NCBI RefSeq assembly: GCF_025790165.1
Contig: NZ_CP094970.1
Span: forward strand, 3,038,001 to 3,102,000
Source: Solicola gregarius
GTDB lineage: Bacteria > Actinomycetota > Actinomycetes > Propionibacteriales > Nocardioidaceae
Reading direction: 5' to 3'
Length of the DNA: 64,000 nt
Part shown: positions 16,772-28,839 of the stretch, in pieces
How the letters are laid out: each line of letters opens with the position of its first letter
Numbering within the stretch: the first letter of the stretch is position 1
Made by a program: the position numbers and the translations under genes
Notes under the pieces: model-generated
Told to the model about the DNA's origin: nothing
Database searches by the model: none
What the model saw: only the letters and a program-made list of their open reading frames with translations

Positions 16772-17950
16772 GGCGGGTGGGGGCACCCGCCGGACCAGGT
16801 ACGCGCGGCCGGCGCCGTCGACCCGCGTCATCACGACCGTCGCCGGGTTCGCGCCCCGCAGCTTGAGCCGCGTGACCAGCCGCTCGGGCACGATGTCGAC
16901 GCCGCGCTTCTTGATCGTGAGCGGGCCGATGTCGCGTGCCCGCAGGGTCGCTCGCAGCTGCTTCTCCCGGTACGGCAGCTCGTCGAGCACCTCGTACGCC
17001 GTCGCGAACGGCGTACCGACGAGACGGTCGCTGCCGACGTACGCGATGTGCGGATCGAGCAGCCGGCCATCGACCAGGGCGGCTACCGCGGTCACGAGAT
17101 GGGCTCGGATGACCGCGTCGTCCGGTTCGTAGAGGTACCGGCCGGGGGGAGCCGTCGCGGCGCCGCCGGGATCATCCGACTCGGTCAGGGTCGCCGCGGC
17201 CGGCAGCACCGTAGCCCGTCGTCGGGCCGTCGCGAGCGGTGCACCCCACAGGCATGCCTCCACGAGGTCGCCTCCGTCGCTGACCCACTCGGCCTCGACA
17301 CCGGCGGGCACGAGGTCGTGGTCGATGCCGGGGGCGACCTTCGCCGCGGCGGATCCGTGCAGCAACGTTGTGACGAAGTCCCAGTCGGGTGAGCTCTGCC
17401 GCGGATCGAACGTACGGCCGCGCGCGCCGCGTCGTCCGGGATCGACGAACGCGATGCCGACGCCTGCGTGATCGACGCCGGTCGCGTCGGCCTCGATGAC
17501 GCTGCCCGGCAGGCCGAGCGCCGCAAGGTTGGCCGCGGCGAGCCGCGCTCGAAGCGGGTCGATGTCGACTCCGTCGGCGGCGACCCCGGCGCGGGCGAGC
17601 GCGATCAGGTCGCCACCGATGCCGCAACCGAGGTCGACCGCCGAGGCGATCTCGTGCCGTCGTACGCGCTGTGCTCGGTGCCGCGCGACCGGCGCGCGGG
17701 TCGCCTGCTCGAGTGCGTCGGAGGTGAAGTACATCCGCTCCGCGTCCGGGCCGAACTTCGCGGCCGCCTTGCGCCGCAGGCGTACCTGCTGGATCGCCGC
17801 GGCGACGAGGTCGGCGTCCTGCGTCCGTCGCAGACGGCTGCCCAACGCGAGATCGGACTCGGTGTCCGGCGCGGCGGCGGCCTCGTCCAACAGCGTCCGG
17901 CCGGCCGGTGTCAGCAACCGCTCGAACACGTCGACTCGCACAGGGAGCAT
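16760..17950 (-). CDS. THUMP-like domain class I SAM-dependent methyltransferase
   Basis: 396 residues. An N-terminal helical region (FERLLTPAGRTLLDEAAA) precedes the Rossmann-fold SAM motif VDLGCGIGGDLIALARAG near residue 115. An acidic loop ending VDIDPLRARLAAANL and the motif GIAFVDPGRRGARGR follow. The C-terminal 100 residues resemble a THUMP-like domain, suggesting an RNA substrate. The target is not known. The frame continues upstream to 17974, but ATG 17950 (MLPVRVDVF) is preferred because the longer start overlaps the CIRCE-like operator of groES. The gene ends inside the palindrome at 16710-16771. Confidence 0.85.
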   Translation of the reverse strand: MLPVRVDVFERLLTPAGRTLLDEAAAAPDTESDLALGSRLRRTQDADLVAAAIQQVRLRRKAAAKFGPDAERMYFTSDALEQATRAPVARHRAQRVRRHEIASAVDLGCGIGGDLIALARAGVAADGVDIDPLRARLAAANLAALGLPGSVIEADATGVDHAGVGIAFVDPGRRGARGRTFDPRQSSPDWDFVTTLLHGSAAAKVAPGIDHDLVPAGVEAEWVSDGGDLVEACLWGAPLATARRRATVLPAAATLTESDDPGGAATAPPGRYLYEPDDAVIRAHLVTAVAALVDGRLLDPHIAYVGSDRLVGTPFATAYEVLDELPYREKQLRATLRARDIGPLTIKKRGVDIVPERLVTRLKLRGANPATVVMTRVDGAGRAYLVRRVPPPARWA

Positions 17951-17967
17951 CCTCGCATCGCGGGCCG

Positions 17968-17994
17968 CTGGCACTCGGCTTGACCGAGTGCTAG
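17968..17994 (+). promoter_or_regulatory. Imperfect upstream CIRCE (HrcA operator) of groES-groEL
   Basis: CTGGCACTC, nine bases, GAGTGCTAG. Compared with TTAGCACTC-N9-GAGTGCTAA, the left arm differs at two positions and the right at one. TTGACC inside the spacer (17980-17985) and TAGATT (17992-17997) can serve as promoter elements, so HrcA binding here would cover the promoter. Confidence 0.7.
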
Positions 17995-18002
17995 ATTCTG
18001 CA

Positions 18003-18029
18003 TTAGCACTCTCACCTTGAGGGTGCTAA
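18003..18029 (+). promoter_or_regulatory. CIRCE element (HrcA operator) of groES-groEL
   Basis: TTAGCACTC at 18003-18011 is a perfect left arm. Nine bases later GGGTGCTAA (18021-18029) matches the right arm with one change. Together with 17968-17994 it forms a tandem pair in which the second lies near or downstream of the transcription start, as is usual for CIRCE. HrcA repression released by heat is expected; hrcA is not in the window. Confidence 0.92.
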
Positions 18030-18117
18030 CGGTCTCACCGGCGTACGACCCCCGCGACGGCGTATGCCCTGGCCAGCAGTTTCAGTCTGTACACGTGCGA
18101 AAAGGAAGGTCGACACA

Positions 18118-18414
18118 GTGTCGGTCAGCATCAAGCCGCTCGAAGACCGGATCGTCGTCAAGGCGCTCGAGGCCGAGCAGACCACCGCGTCGGGTCTGGT
18201 CATCCCGGACACCGCCAAGGAGAAGCCCCAGGAGGGCGAGGTGCTCTCGACCGGTCCCGGCCGCGTCGATGACAACGGCAACCGCGTTCCGCTCGATGTC
18301 GCCGTCGGCGACAAGGTCATCTTCAGCAAGTACGGAGGCACCGAGGTCAAGTACGGCGGCGAGGAGTACCTCATCCTCTCCGCCCGTGACGTCCTCGCCG
18401 TCGTCGAGAAGTAA
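18118..18414 (+). CDS. groES: Co-chaperonin GroES
   Basis: 98 residues. GroES caps the GroEL ring and is needed for ATP-driven folding. The family N-terminus [20 protein letters not shown], the mobile-loop region ([15 protein letters not shown]) and the C-terminal [17 protein letters not shown] are all present. The GTG at 18118, preceded by AAAAGGAAGG, gives the canonical protein. An in-frame upstream ATG would add 18 residues not found in the family. It is first in the operon with groEL and is controlled by two CIRCE sites. Confidence 0.97.
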   Translation: MSVSIKPLEDRIVVKALEAEQTTASGLVIPDTAKEKPQEGEVLSTGPGRVDDNGNRVPLDVAVGDKVIFSKYGGTEVKYGGEEYLILSARDVLAVVEK

Positions 18415-18420
18415 TCCCGA

Positions 18421-20070
<1,650 letters not shown>

Positions 20071-20094
20071 CCGTCCCCGGCCTCTGAAACGCGA

Positions 20095-20135
20095 AAGCCC
20101 GGCGGACATCGGGCGTGCCGATGTCCGCCGGGCTT
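20095..20135 (+). terminator. Strong rho-independent-like terminator after groEL
   Basis: AAGCCCGGCGGACATCGG (20095-20112) and its perfect complement (20118-20135) form an 18-bp stem with a 5-nt loop, 25 bp after the groEL stop. The T-run is short, as is common in high-GC actinobacteria. Confidence 0.85.
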
Positions 20136-20203
20136 CGTCATCACCGCGGTTTGCGTCTCGACCCGTCGGTGACGACTTCGTGCGTCTCAACTCCCCAGCG
20201 AGA

Positions 20204-20222
20204 CAAGGTAAGGCTAACCTAT
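20204..20222. promoter_or_regulatory. IdeR/DmdR iron box upstream of the sigma factor gene
   Basis: The 19-bp word CAAGGTAAGGCTAACCTAT matches the iron-box consensus TTAGGTTAGGCTAACCTAA at 15 positions, including the whole AGGCTAACCT core. The only gene downstream in either direction without an intervening terminator is the sigD-rsdA pair starting at 20352. A comparable box precedes efeO in this window, supporting an iron regulator of the DtxR family. Confidence 0.7.
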
Positions 20223-20351
20223 CTGCCGCGCGGGTCGCAAGGCCGATCTCGCCAAGACACTGGCAACGGGTCCGGTTTCGTGCCACTGTTGACCCGCACA
20301 CCGCGCGTACGCGCGGGAGGGAGTTATCGACGCCGGGGGCAATGGCTGCTG

Positions 20352-20938
20352 ATGGTGACCAGCGATGATGTCGATCTGTCGCGCATTGTGACGCGTGCAC
20401 GACGCGACGACGCGACCTTGAACCTCCTGATGAGGGAGGTGCGACGGGTCTCGATCCGCTACTGCAGGGCCCGGCTCGGCACGTACCCGGGAGGCCGCCA
20501 GCTCGCCGAAGACGTCGCTCAGGAGATCTGCGTCGCCGTCCTGCAGGCGCTACCCACCTACGACGAGCGGGGCGTGCCGTTCGAGGCCTTCGTCTACGCG
20601 ATCGGCTCCCGCAAGGTGGCCGACGCGCAGCGCTCCCTGAGCCGCTCCCGACTCGTACTCGTCGACGAGATGCCCGACGAGGTCGACGAGGCTCCCGGTC
20701 CCGAGCAGCGCGCGGTCCGCTCGCGCGAGTTCGACGAGGCGGTCGACCTGATGGCCGATCTTCCCGACAACCTCCGCGAGGTACTCCTGCTGCGGGTCGC
20801 GCTCGGGCTGAGCGCGGAGCGTACTGGCGATACCCTCGGGATGAGCCCAGGAGCAGTACGCGTCGCGCAGCATCGCGCACTGAAGAAACTCCGGTCGATG
20901 TGTGATCGGACGACAGCGACGTCGGGAGGTGTACGAGC

Positions 20939-20942
<4 letters not shown>
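20352..20942 (+). CDS. sigD: SigD-type ECF RNA polymerase sigma factor
   Basis: 196 residues. Sigma-2 spans RDDATLNLLMREVRRVSIRYC through QLAEDVAQEICVAVLQAL and FEAFVYAIGSRKVADAQR. Sigma-4 is DLPDNLREVLLLRVALGL with the helix-turn-helix SAERTGDTLGMSPGAVRVAQHRALKKL. Together with the downstream RsdA-like gene and the guaB neighbourhood it matches mycobacterial SigD. The ATG at 20352 (or GTG at 20355) was chosen because upstream sequence loses coding character and holds the iron box. No clear Shine-Dalgarno is seen. The last four bases overlap the anti-sigma gene (ATGA). Confidence 0.88.
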
Positions 20943-23913
<2,971 letters not shown>

Positions 23914-23967
23914 CCGGCCGCGCCGAGACACACAACGGCCCGTACGGGCTCGCGTCTCGCGGACGTC

Positions 23968-23973
23968 TAGGCT
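23968..23973 (+). promoter_or_regulatory. -10 box of a probable leaderless guaB3 transcript
   Basis: TAGGCT ends seven bases before the ATG at 23981 and no Shine-Dalgarno sequence intervenes, so the transcript probably begins at or next to the start codon. Confidence 0.45.
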
Positions 23974-23980
23974 GATCCGC

Positions 23981-25084
23981 ATGGACATCGACATCGGGCG
24001 GGCCAAGCGCGGCCGCCGCGCGTACTCCTTCGACGACGTCGCGATCGTGCCGAGTCGGCGCACACGCGACCCGGAGGAGGTGTCCGTTGCCTGGCAGATC
24101 GACGCGTACCGCTTCGAGCTGCCGATCGTGGCCGCACCGATGGACTCGGTGATGTCACCGGAGACGGTCATCGCGCTCGGTCGTCACGGCGGTCTCGGCG
24201 TACTCGACCTCGAAGGGCTGTGGACCAGGTACGACGATCCCGAAACCCTCCTCGACGAGGTCGCGCGCCTCGACGGTGAGCGGGCGACGGCCCGGCTTCA
24301 GGAGATCTACCGCGAGCCGATCAAGCCGGAGCTGATCACCGCCCGGCTGAAGCAGATCCGGGAGGCCGGCGTCACCGTCGCCGGTGCCCTGTCGCCGCAG
24401 CGTACGAAGCAGTTCGCGCAGAGTGTCGTCGACGCGGGTGTCGACCTGTTCGTCATCCGCGGTACGACCGTCTCGGCCGAGCACGTCTCGGGGCAGACCG
24501 AGCCGCTGAACCTCAAGGAGTTCATCTACGAGCTCGACGTACCCGTCATCGTCGGCGGGTGCGCGACGCACCAGGCCGCCCTGCACCTGATGCGTACGGG
24601 TGCGGCCGGCGTACTCGTCGGCTTCGGCGGCGGCGCTGCGCACACGACCCGCAAGGTCCTCGGTGTCGCCGTGCCCATGGCCACCGCGGTCTCCGACGTG
24701 GCGGCGGCGCGGCGCGACTACCTCGACGAGTCCGGCGGCAGGTACGTGCACGTGATCGCCGACGGCTCCATCGGACGCAGCGGCGACGTGGCCAAGGCCG
24801 TGGCGTGTGGCGCCGACTCCGTCATGGTCGGCTCGCCGTTCGCGCGCGCCACCGAGGCGCCGGGCCGCGGGTTCCACTGGGGTGCCGAGGCATGGCATCC
24901 CGACCTTCCCCGCGGCGAGCGGGTCGACATCGGCTCCGTGGGGTCGCTCGAGTCGGTGCTGTTCGGGCCGTCGACCGTCCCCGACGGCACGATGAACCTG
25001 ATCGGCGCGCTCCGCCGGGCGATGGCGACGACCGGCTACACCGACCTCAAGGAGTTCCAGCGAGTCGAGGTCGTCGTCGAGTGA
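23981..25084 (+). CDS. guaB3: GuaB3 family IMP dehydrogenase-related protein
   Basis: 367 residues, an IMPDH-fold barrel without the CBS pair. It begins RAKRGRRAYSFDDVAIVPSRRT, characteristic of GuaB3. At the position of the catalytic Cys loop (SICTTR in GuaB) it reads GGGAAHTTRKVLG near residue 219, so the Cys nucleophile is absent. The mycobacterial GuaB3 likewise lacks it. Cyanobacterial GuaB3 proteins have been reported with IMPDH activity, but for this Cys-less form the reaction is unproven. It is conserved directly after guaB in actinobacteria and overlaps the nitrilase-family gene by GTGA. Confidence 0.92.
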   Translation: MDIDIGRAKRGRRAYSFDDVAIVPSRRTRDPEEVSVAWQIDAYRFELPIVAAPMDSVMSPETVIALGRHGGLGVLDLEGLWTRYDDPETLLDEVARLDGERATARLQEIYREPIKPELITARLKQIREAGVTVAGALSPQRTKQFAQSVVDAGVDLFVIRGTTVSAEHVSGQTEPLNLKEFIYELDVPVIVGGCATHQAALHLMRTGAAGVLVGFGGGAAHTTRKVLGVAVPMATAVSDVAAARRDYLDESGGRYVHVIADGSIGRSGDVAKAVACGADSVMVGSPFARATEAPGRGFHWGAEAWHPDLPRGERVDIGSVGSLESVLFGPSTVPDGTMNLIGALRRAMATTGYTDLKEFQRVEVVVE

Positions 25085-25917
25085 GCGGCCCACCGGACGG
25101 CCCGACGCCCCGCCCGCTCGTGGTTGCCGCGGCGCAGGCGGAGTCCGTCCCGGGCGATGTCGCCGCCAACGCTCGTACCGCGGCTGCCTACGTACGCGAG
25201 GCCGCCGACCGCGGAGCACGCGTACTCGTGCTGCCGGAGCTGTTCCTGTCCGGGTACGACATGCGCACCATCGGTGAGCGGCCGGAGCAGTGCGATGTCA
25301 CTGCCGACGCACTTGCTGACGCGCGACTCGAGACATTGCGCTCCGCCGTCGCAGACACCGGACTCGTCGCGCTGGTCGGCGCCTCGGTACGCCGCGGCGA
25401 CCGCCGTACGATCTCGCTGCTCGCGATCGACGAGGCCGTCCGGGTCGTCTACGACAAGCAGCACGTGTGCGGAGACGAGGCTGACCACTTCGTTGCGGGT
25501 GACGCGCGCTCGGTCCTGACGGTCGACGGCTGGCCGCTCGGGTTGGCGGTCTGTTACGACGGCTGCTTCCCCGAACACGCCCGCGCAGCGGCCGACGACG
25601 GTGCGCTCGCATACGTCGCGTCGGTCGCGTACGTCAGGGGCAGCGAGCATCGACGGGACCTGTACTACCGAGCGCGTGCCGTCGAGAACGGGATGTACGC
25701 GGTCGTCAGCGGGTTGACCGGACGCTGCGGCGAAGGTGAGTACGGCGGCGGAACCTCCGTCATCGACCCCGAGGGGCGCGTACTCGAACGCGTCCACGGT
25801 GGTGCGACCGGCCTTGCCGTCACGACGCTCGACGCAGCGGCGCTCGAGGCAACGCGGGCAGAGCACACGATGTACGCCGACCACCGCGCGTCGCTCGGCC
25901 CGCTCGTCCGACACTGA
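25081..25917 (+). CDS. Carbon-nitrogen hydrolase (nitrilase superfamily)
   Basis: 278 residues. The Glu-Lys-Cys catalytic triad is visible: Glu in VLVLPELFLSGYD, Lys in VVYDKQHVCGDE and Cys in LAVCYDGCFPEHAR. The alpha-beta-beta-alpha fold ends with the expected C-terminal strand TGLAVTTLDAAALE. These enzymes hydrolyse amides, N-carbamoyl compounds or nitriles; this group is closer to aliphatic/omega-amidase than to true nitrilases. Substrate unknown. The GTG at 25081 overlaps the guaB3 stop, so the two are co-translated; this coupling suggests a purine-related amide but does not prove it. Confidence 0.87.
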   Translation: MSGPPDGPTPRPLVVAAAQAESVPGDVAANARTAAAYVREAADRGARVLVLPELFLSGYDMRTIGERPEQCDVTADALADARLETLRSAVADTGLVALVGASVRRGDRRTISLLAIDEAVRVVYDKQHVCGDEADHFVAGDARSVLTVDGWPLGLAVCYDGCFPEHARAAADDGALAYVASVAYVRGSEHRRDLYYRARAVENGMYAVVSGLTGRCGEGEYGGGTSVIDPEGRVLERVHGGATGLAVTTLDAAALEATRAEHTMYADHRASLGPLVRH

Positions 25918-25978
25918 CGCACCGAGCACGCACGTCCTGCAACGATGTGACCTCGGTCGCGGCGGGTCGCGTACCTGC

Positions 25979-25997
25979 TGAGGATAGGCTAACCTCG
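25979..25997. promoter_or_regulatory. IdeR/DmdR iron box at the efeO-efeB promoter
   Basis: TGAGGATAGGCTAACCTCG matches TTAGGTTAGGCTAACCTAA at 15 of 19 positions with an intact TAGGCTAACCT core. The box contains TAGGCT (25985-25990), which could be the -10 itself, so metal-bound regulator would block polymerase. The efeO ATG follows 33 bp later. Confidence 0.85.
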
Positions 25998-26030
25998 GTT
26001 CGTTCACCCCACCGTCCGACGAGGGAACCG

Positions 26031-27185
26031 ATGACACCTCCGCACGTACGCGCAACACTCGGCGCGGCCGCCTGTCTCCCGCTGCTCCTCGGCGCGGTGG
26101 CGTGTGCCACCGACAGCGAGGTCGAAGGCTCGGGTGGCGAGAACGGCGCGATCGACGTGACGGCGAGCGATGACTCGTGCTCGCTCAGCCGCACCGATCT
26201 CGACGCCGGTCCGAACACCTTCAACGTGACCAACGACGGCAGCCGCGTCACCGAGTTCTACGTGTACGCCGAGGGCGACCGGATCATGGGCGAGGTCGAG
26301 AACATCGGCCCCGGTCTCTCTCGCAAGCTCGTCGTCGACCTCCCCGCCGACGGGTACGAGGGTGCCTGCAAGCCGGGCATGGTCGGCGACGGCATCCGCG
26401 CGGACATCGACGTCAGCGGCGAGCCCGCCAAGGATCTGTCCGACTCGGCCGAGCTGAAGCAGGCGGCCGACAGCTACGAGCGGTACGTGCAGTCGCAGAC
26501 CGGCGCCTTGGTCGAGAAGACCGACGACTTCGTCGCGGCCGTGAAGGCGGGCGACGTCGACAAGGCCAAGGCGCTCTTCCCGGTCGCGCGTACGTACTGG
26601 GAGCGCATCGAGCCGGTAGCCGAGAAGTTCGGCGACCTCGATCCCGCGGTCGACGAGCGCGAGCCGGATGTCGAGCCAGGCAGCGAGTTCACGGGTTACC
26701 ACCGCATCGAGAAGCAGCTGTGGGTTGCCGGAGACACCAAGGGCATGGGCCCGATCGCCGACCAGCTACAAACCGACATCGACGAGATCGTCCGGCTCGC
26801 GGCGGAGTCGCCGCTGACGGCGCTCGAGCTCGCGCAGGGCTCGAAGAACCTGCTCGACGAGGTCGCCACCGGCAAGATCACCGGCGAGGAGGACGAGTTC
26901 TCGCACACCGACCTGTGGGACTTCAAGGCGAACATCGAGGGCTCGAAGGCGGCGATCGCGGCCATCCGGCCGGTGCTCGAGGAGCAGGATCCCGACCTGG
27001 TCGCACTGCTGGACGAGCGCACCGCCGCGCTCGAGACGGAGCTGAACCAATACCAGAACGCCGACGGAACCTGGAAGTCGTACGACGAGCTGTCGAAGGC
27101 GCAGATCAAGCGGCTGTCCGACGCCGTCGCCGCGGTGAGCGAGCCGATCAGCCAGGTTGCGGGAGTCGTCAGCGAGAGCGTTTGA
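26031..27185 (+). CDS. efeO: Iron uptake system lipoprotein EfeO (cupredoxin plus M75 domain)
   Basis: 384 residues. A lipoprotein-like signal ends ACLPLLLGAVACATD. An N-terminal cupredoxin-like domain (residues about 35-120, IDVTASDDSCSLSRTDLDAG) precedes the M75/imelysin-type domain. The latter carries the metal motif HxxE in TGYHRIEKQLW near residue 224. EfeO delivers iron to the EfeU permease in EfeUOB systems. Here efeU is absent upstream, where it normally lies. GAGGGAACC precedes the ATG at 26031. Regulation is by the iron box 33 bp upstream; efeB follows after 27 bp. Confidence 0.93.
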   Translation: MTPPHVRATLGAAACLPLLLGAVACATDSEVEGSGGENGAIDVTASDDSCSLSRTDLDAGPNTFNVTNDGSRVTEFYVYAEGDRIMGEVENIGPGLSRKLVVDLPADGYEGACKPGMVGDGIRADIDVSGEPAKDLSDSAELKQAADSYERYVQSQTGALVEKTDDFVAAVKAGDVDKAKALFPVARTYWERIEPVAEKFGDLDPAVDEREPDVEPGSEFTGYHRIEKQLWVAGDTKGMGPIADQLQTDIDEIVRLAAESPLTALELAQGSKNLLDEVATGKITGEEDEFSHTDLWDFKANIEGSKAAIAAIRPVLEEQDPDLVALLDERTAALETELNQYQNADGTWKSYDELSKAQIKRLSDAVAAVSEPISQVAGVVSESV

Positions 27186-27212
27186 GCGGCGAGCTGAAGG
27201 GCTGAGGCAGAG

Positions 27213-28523
27213 ATGGGCGCGAGCGACGACGATCGCGAGGGCGGAGCGGTTGCCCCGACCGGCATTCGGCGGCGTACGTTGTTCGGCGCCGCCGGAGCCG
27301 GGGCCCTCGCGGTCGGTGCCGGCGCGGGCTATCTCGCGCGCGGCTCGGCAGATGCGGCCGAGCATCCGGTTGCCGATCCCGACGCCGTGCCCGTCGACTT
27401 CGCCGGCGAGCACCAGGCCGGGGTCACCACGCCTGCCCAAGATCGGCTCCACTTCGCCGCGTTCGACGTGATCACGGACAGCCGCGACGACCTGGTCTCG
27501 CTCCTGCAGGACTGGACGGACGCCGCGCGCGACATGACGGCCGGCAACGAGGTCGGCAAGTTCGGGGCGGTTGCGGGGCCGCCGGTCGTACCTCCGGAGG
27601 ACACCGGTGAGGCGCTCGGGTTGCCGGCATCCCAGCTGACGTTGACGATCGGCTTCGGTCGTACGTTGTTCGCCAAGGACGGCAAGGACCGCTTCGGCCT
27701 CGCCGATCGGCGTCCCGAGCAGCTCGTCGACCTGCCGCACTTCTCCGGTGACCGGCTCGAGCCGGCCATCTGCGGCGGCGACATCGCGATCCAAGCCTGC
27801 GCGAACGACCCGCAGGTGGCGGTGCACGCGATCCGCAACCTCGCGCGCATCGCGTTCGGTCGCGCATCGGTGCGCTACTCCCAGCTCGGCTTCGGGCGTA
27901 CGTCGTCGACATCGGAGGCGCAGGTGACGCCCCGGAACCTGTTCGGGTTCAAGGACGGCACCGCGAACATCAAGCTGGAGGACACCGACACCGTCGAAGA
28001 CTTCGTGTGGGCACGATCGGGCGACGGCCCGACCTGGATGGACGGCGGCACGTACCTCGTCACCCGCAAGATCGCGATGCGGATCGAGACCTGGGACCGC
28101 GAGTCGCTGGAGGGCCAGCAGGGGATCATCGGTCGCGCAAAGGGGTCGGGCGGTCCCATGTCTGGCGGCGACGAGTTCGAGCCGCTCGACTTCGCCGCCA
28201 ACAGTCGTGACGGCGAACCAATGATCGGCGAACAGTCGCACGTACGGCTCGCGCACCCGGACTTCAACGGCGGCGCCAAGCTGTTGCGGCGCGGCTACAA
28301 CTTCGTCGACGGCAGCGACCAGCTCGGCCGGCTGGCCGCTGGGTTGTTCTTCATCTGCTACCAGCGCGACCCGCGAGAGCAGTTCGTCCGCATCCAGAAC
28401 AACCTCGCCGGCCTGACCGCCGACCTGATGAACGAGTACATCGTGCACATCGGCTCCGGGATCTTCGCCTGCCCACCCGGCGTGGGCAGCACTGGCTACT
28501 GGGGAGAATCGCTCTTCACCTGA
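27213..28523 (+). CDS. efeB: Dyp-type haem peroxidase EfeB
   Basis: 436 residues. A twin-arginine signal (TGIRRRTLFGAAGAGALAVG) directs the folded haem protein across the membrane. DyP motifs are present: GFKDGTANI with the catalytic Asp, the proximal haem His region SHVRLAHPDFNGG, and Arg in LLRRGYNFVDG. EfeB oxidises ferrous iron or haem-linked substrates in the EfeUOB iron uptake pathway; ferrous-iron oxidation coupled to uptake is the usual model. It is co-transcribed with efeO. The gene ends in GLTADLMNEYIVHIGSGIFA, typical of this group. Confidence 0.95.
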   Translation: MGASDDDREGGAVAPTGIRRRTLFGAAGAGALAVGAGAGYLARGSADAAEHPVADPDAVPVDFAGEHQAGVTTPAQDRLHFAAFDVITDSRDDLVSLLQDWTDAARDMTAGNEVGKFGAVAGPPVVPPEDTGEALGLPASQLTLTIGFGRTLFAKDGKDRFGLADRRPEQLVDLPHFSGDRLEPAICGGDIAIQACANDPQVAVHAIRNLARIAFGRASVRYSQLGFGRTSSTSEAQVTPRNLFGFKDGTANIKLEDTDTVEDFVWARSGDGPTWMDGGTYLVTRKIAMRIETWDRESLEGQQGIIGRAKGSGGPMSGGDEFEPLDFAANSRDGEPMIGEQSHVRLAHPDFNGGAKLLRRGYNFVDGSDQLGRLAAGLFFICYQRDPREQFVRIQNNLAGLTADLMNEYIVHIGSGIFACPPGVGSTGYWGESLFT

Positions 28524-28610
28524 ACGCGAAGCGACGAGAACGCCAGGGTGAACGAGGATCGGGATCTACGTACGAGCGTGCACTGAACGAAAAGGTCACC
28601 GAGGCAAACC

Positions 28611-28682
28611 CGAGATGTCGTCCGAAACCGCGGAGTCGCCACTGGGAAGTCTCCACGAGTCGCGGTTTCGGATCACATCTCG
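28611..28682. repeat. 72-bp inverted repeat after efeB
   Basis: CGAGATGT (28611-28618) and TCCGAAACCGCG (28621-28632) have exact complements at 28675-28682 and 28661-28672, with a two-base mismatch between them. The loop is 28 nt. No T-run follows either arm. It lies nearer the middle of the gap than the efeB stop. The outer CGAGATGT word recalls the CGAGATTT arm of 60938-61002. Confidence 0.85.
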
Positions 28683-28827
28683 TGGATCGATCACCAAACC
28701 GCGCACGTGAATCGGTGCAGCACTGACTCGGCGGTGCGGGATGATGACCCATGAGCGGAGGGACAGAACGTGACATCGGCCGTGTCACATTTGTTACCGC
28801 GGGGTAGCGCGGACGAAACCGGCTGCA

Positions 28828-28833
28828 TAGGCT
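28828..28833 (+). promoter_or_regulatory. -10 box of the semialdehyde dehydrogenase gene, probable leaderless start
   Basis: TAGGCT ends six bases before the ATG at 28840. The intervening GGGGG is too close to the ATG for an efficient ribosome site, so a leaderless transcript is likely. Confidence 0.4.
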
Positions 28834-28839
28834 GGGGGC

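Larger units (their letters stand above)
28524..28839. other. 316-bp gap between efeB and the semialdehyde dehydrogenase
   Basis: It contains the inverted repeat at 28611-28682 and the promoter region of the dehydrogenase gene. TGTCACA occurs at about 28783 but is not followed by CGTC at 16 bp. I see no coding sequence. Confidence 0.7.

Noticed and set aside
20180-20368. Small protein starting before the iron box upstream of sigD
   Set aside because: The frame is Arg-rich without coding character, spans the iron box and overlaps the sigD start.
28783-28810. Second ECF41 promoter before the semialdehyde dehydrogenase
   Set aside because: TGTCACA is present, but CGTC does not occur 16 bp later.
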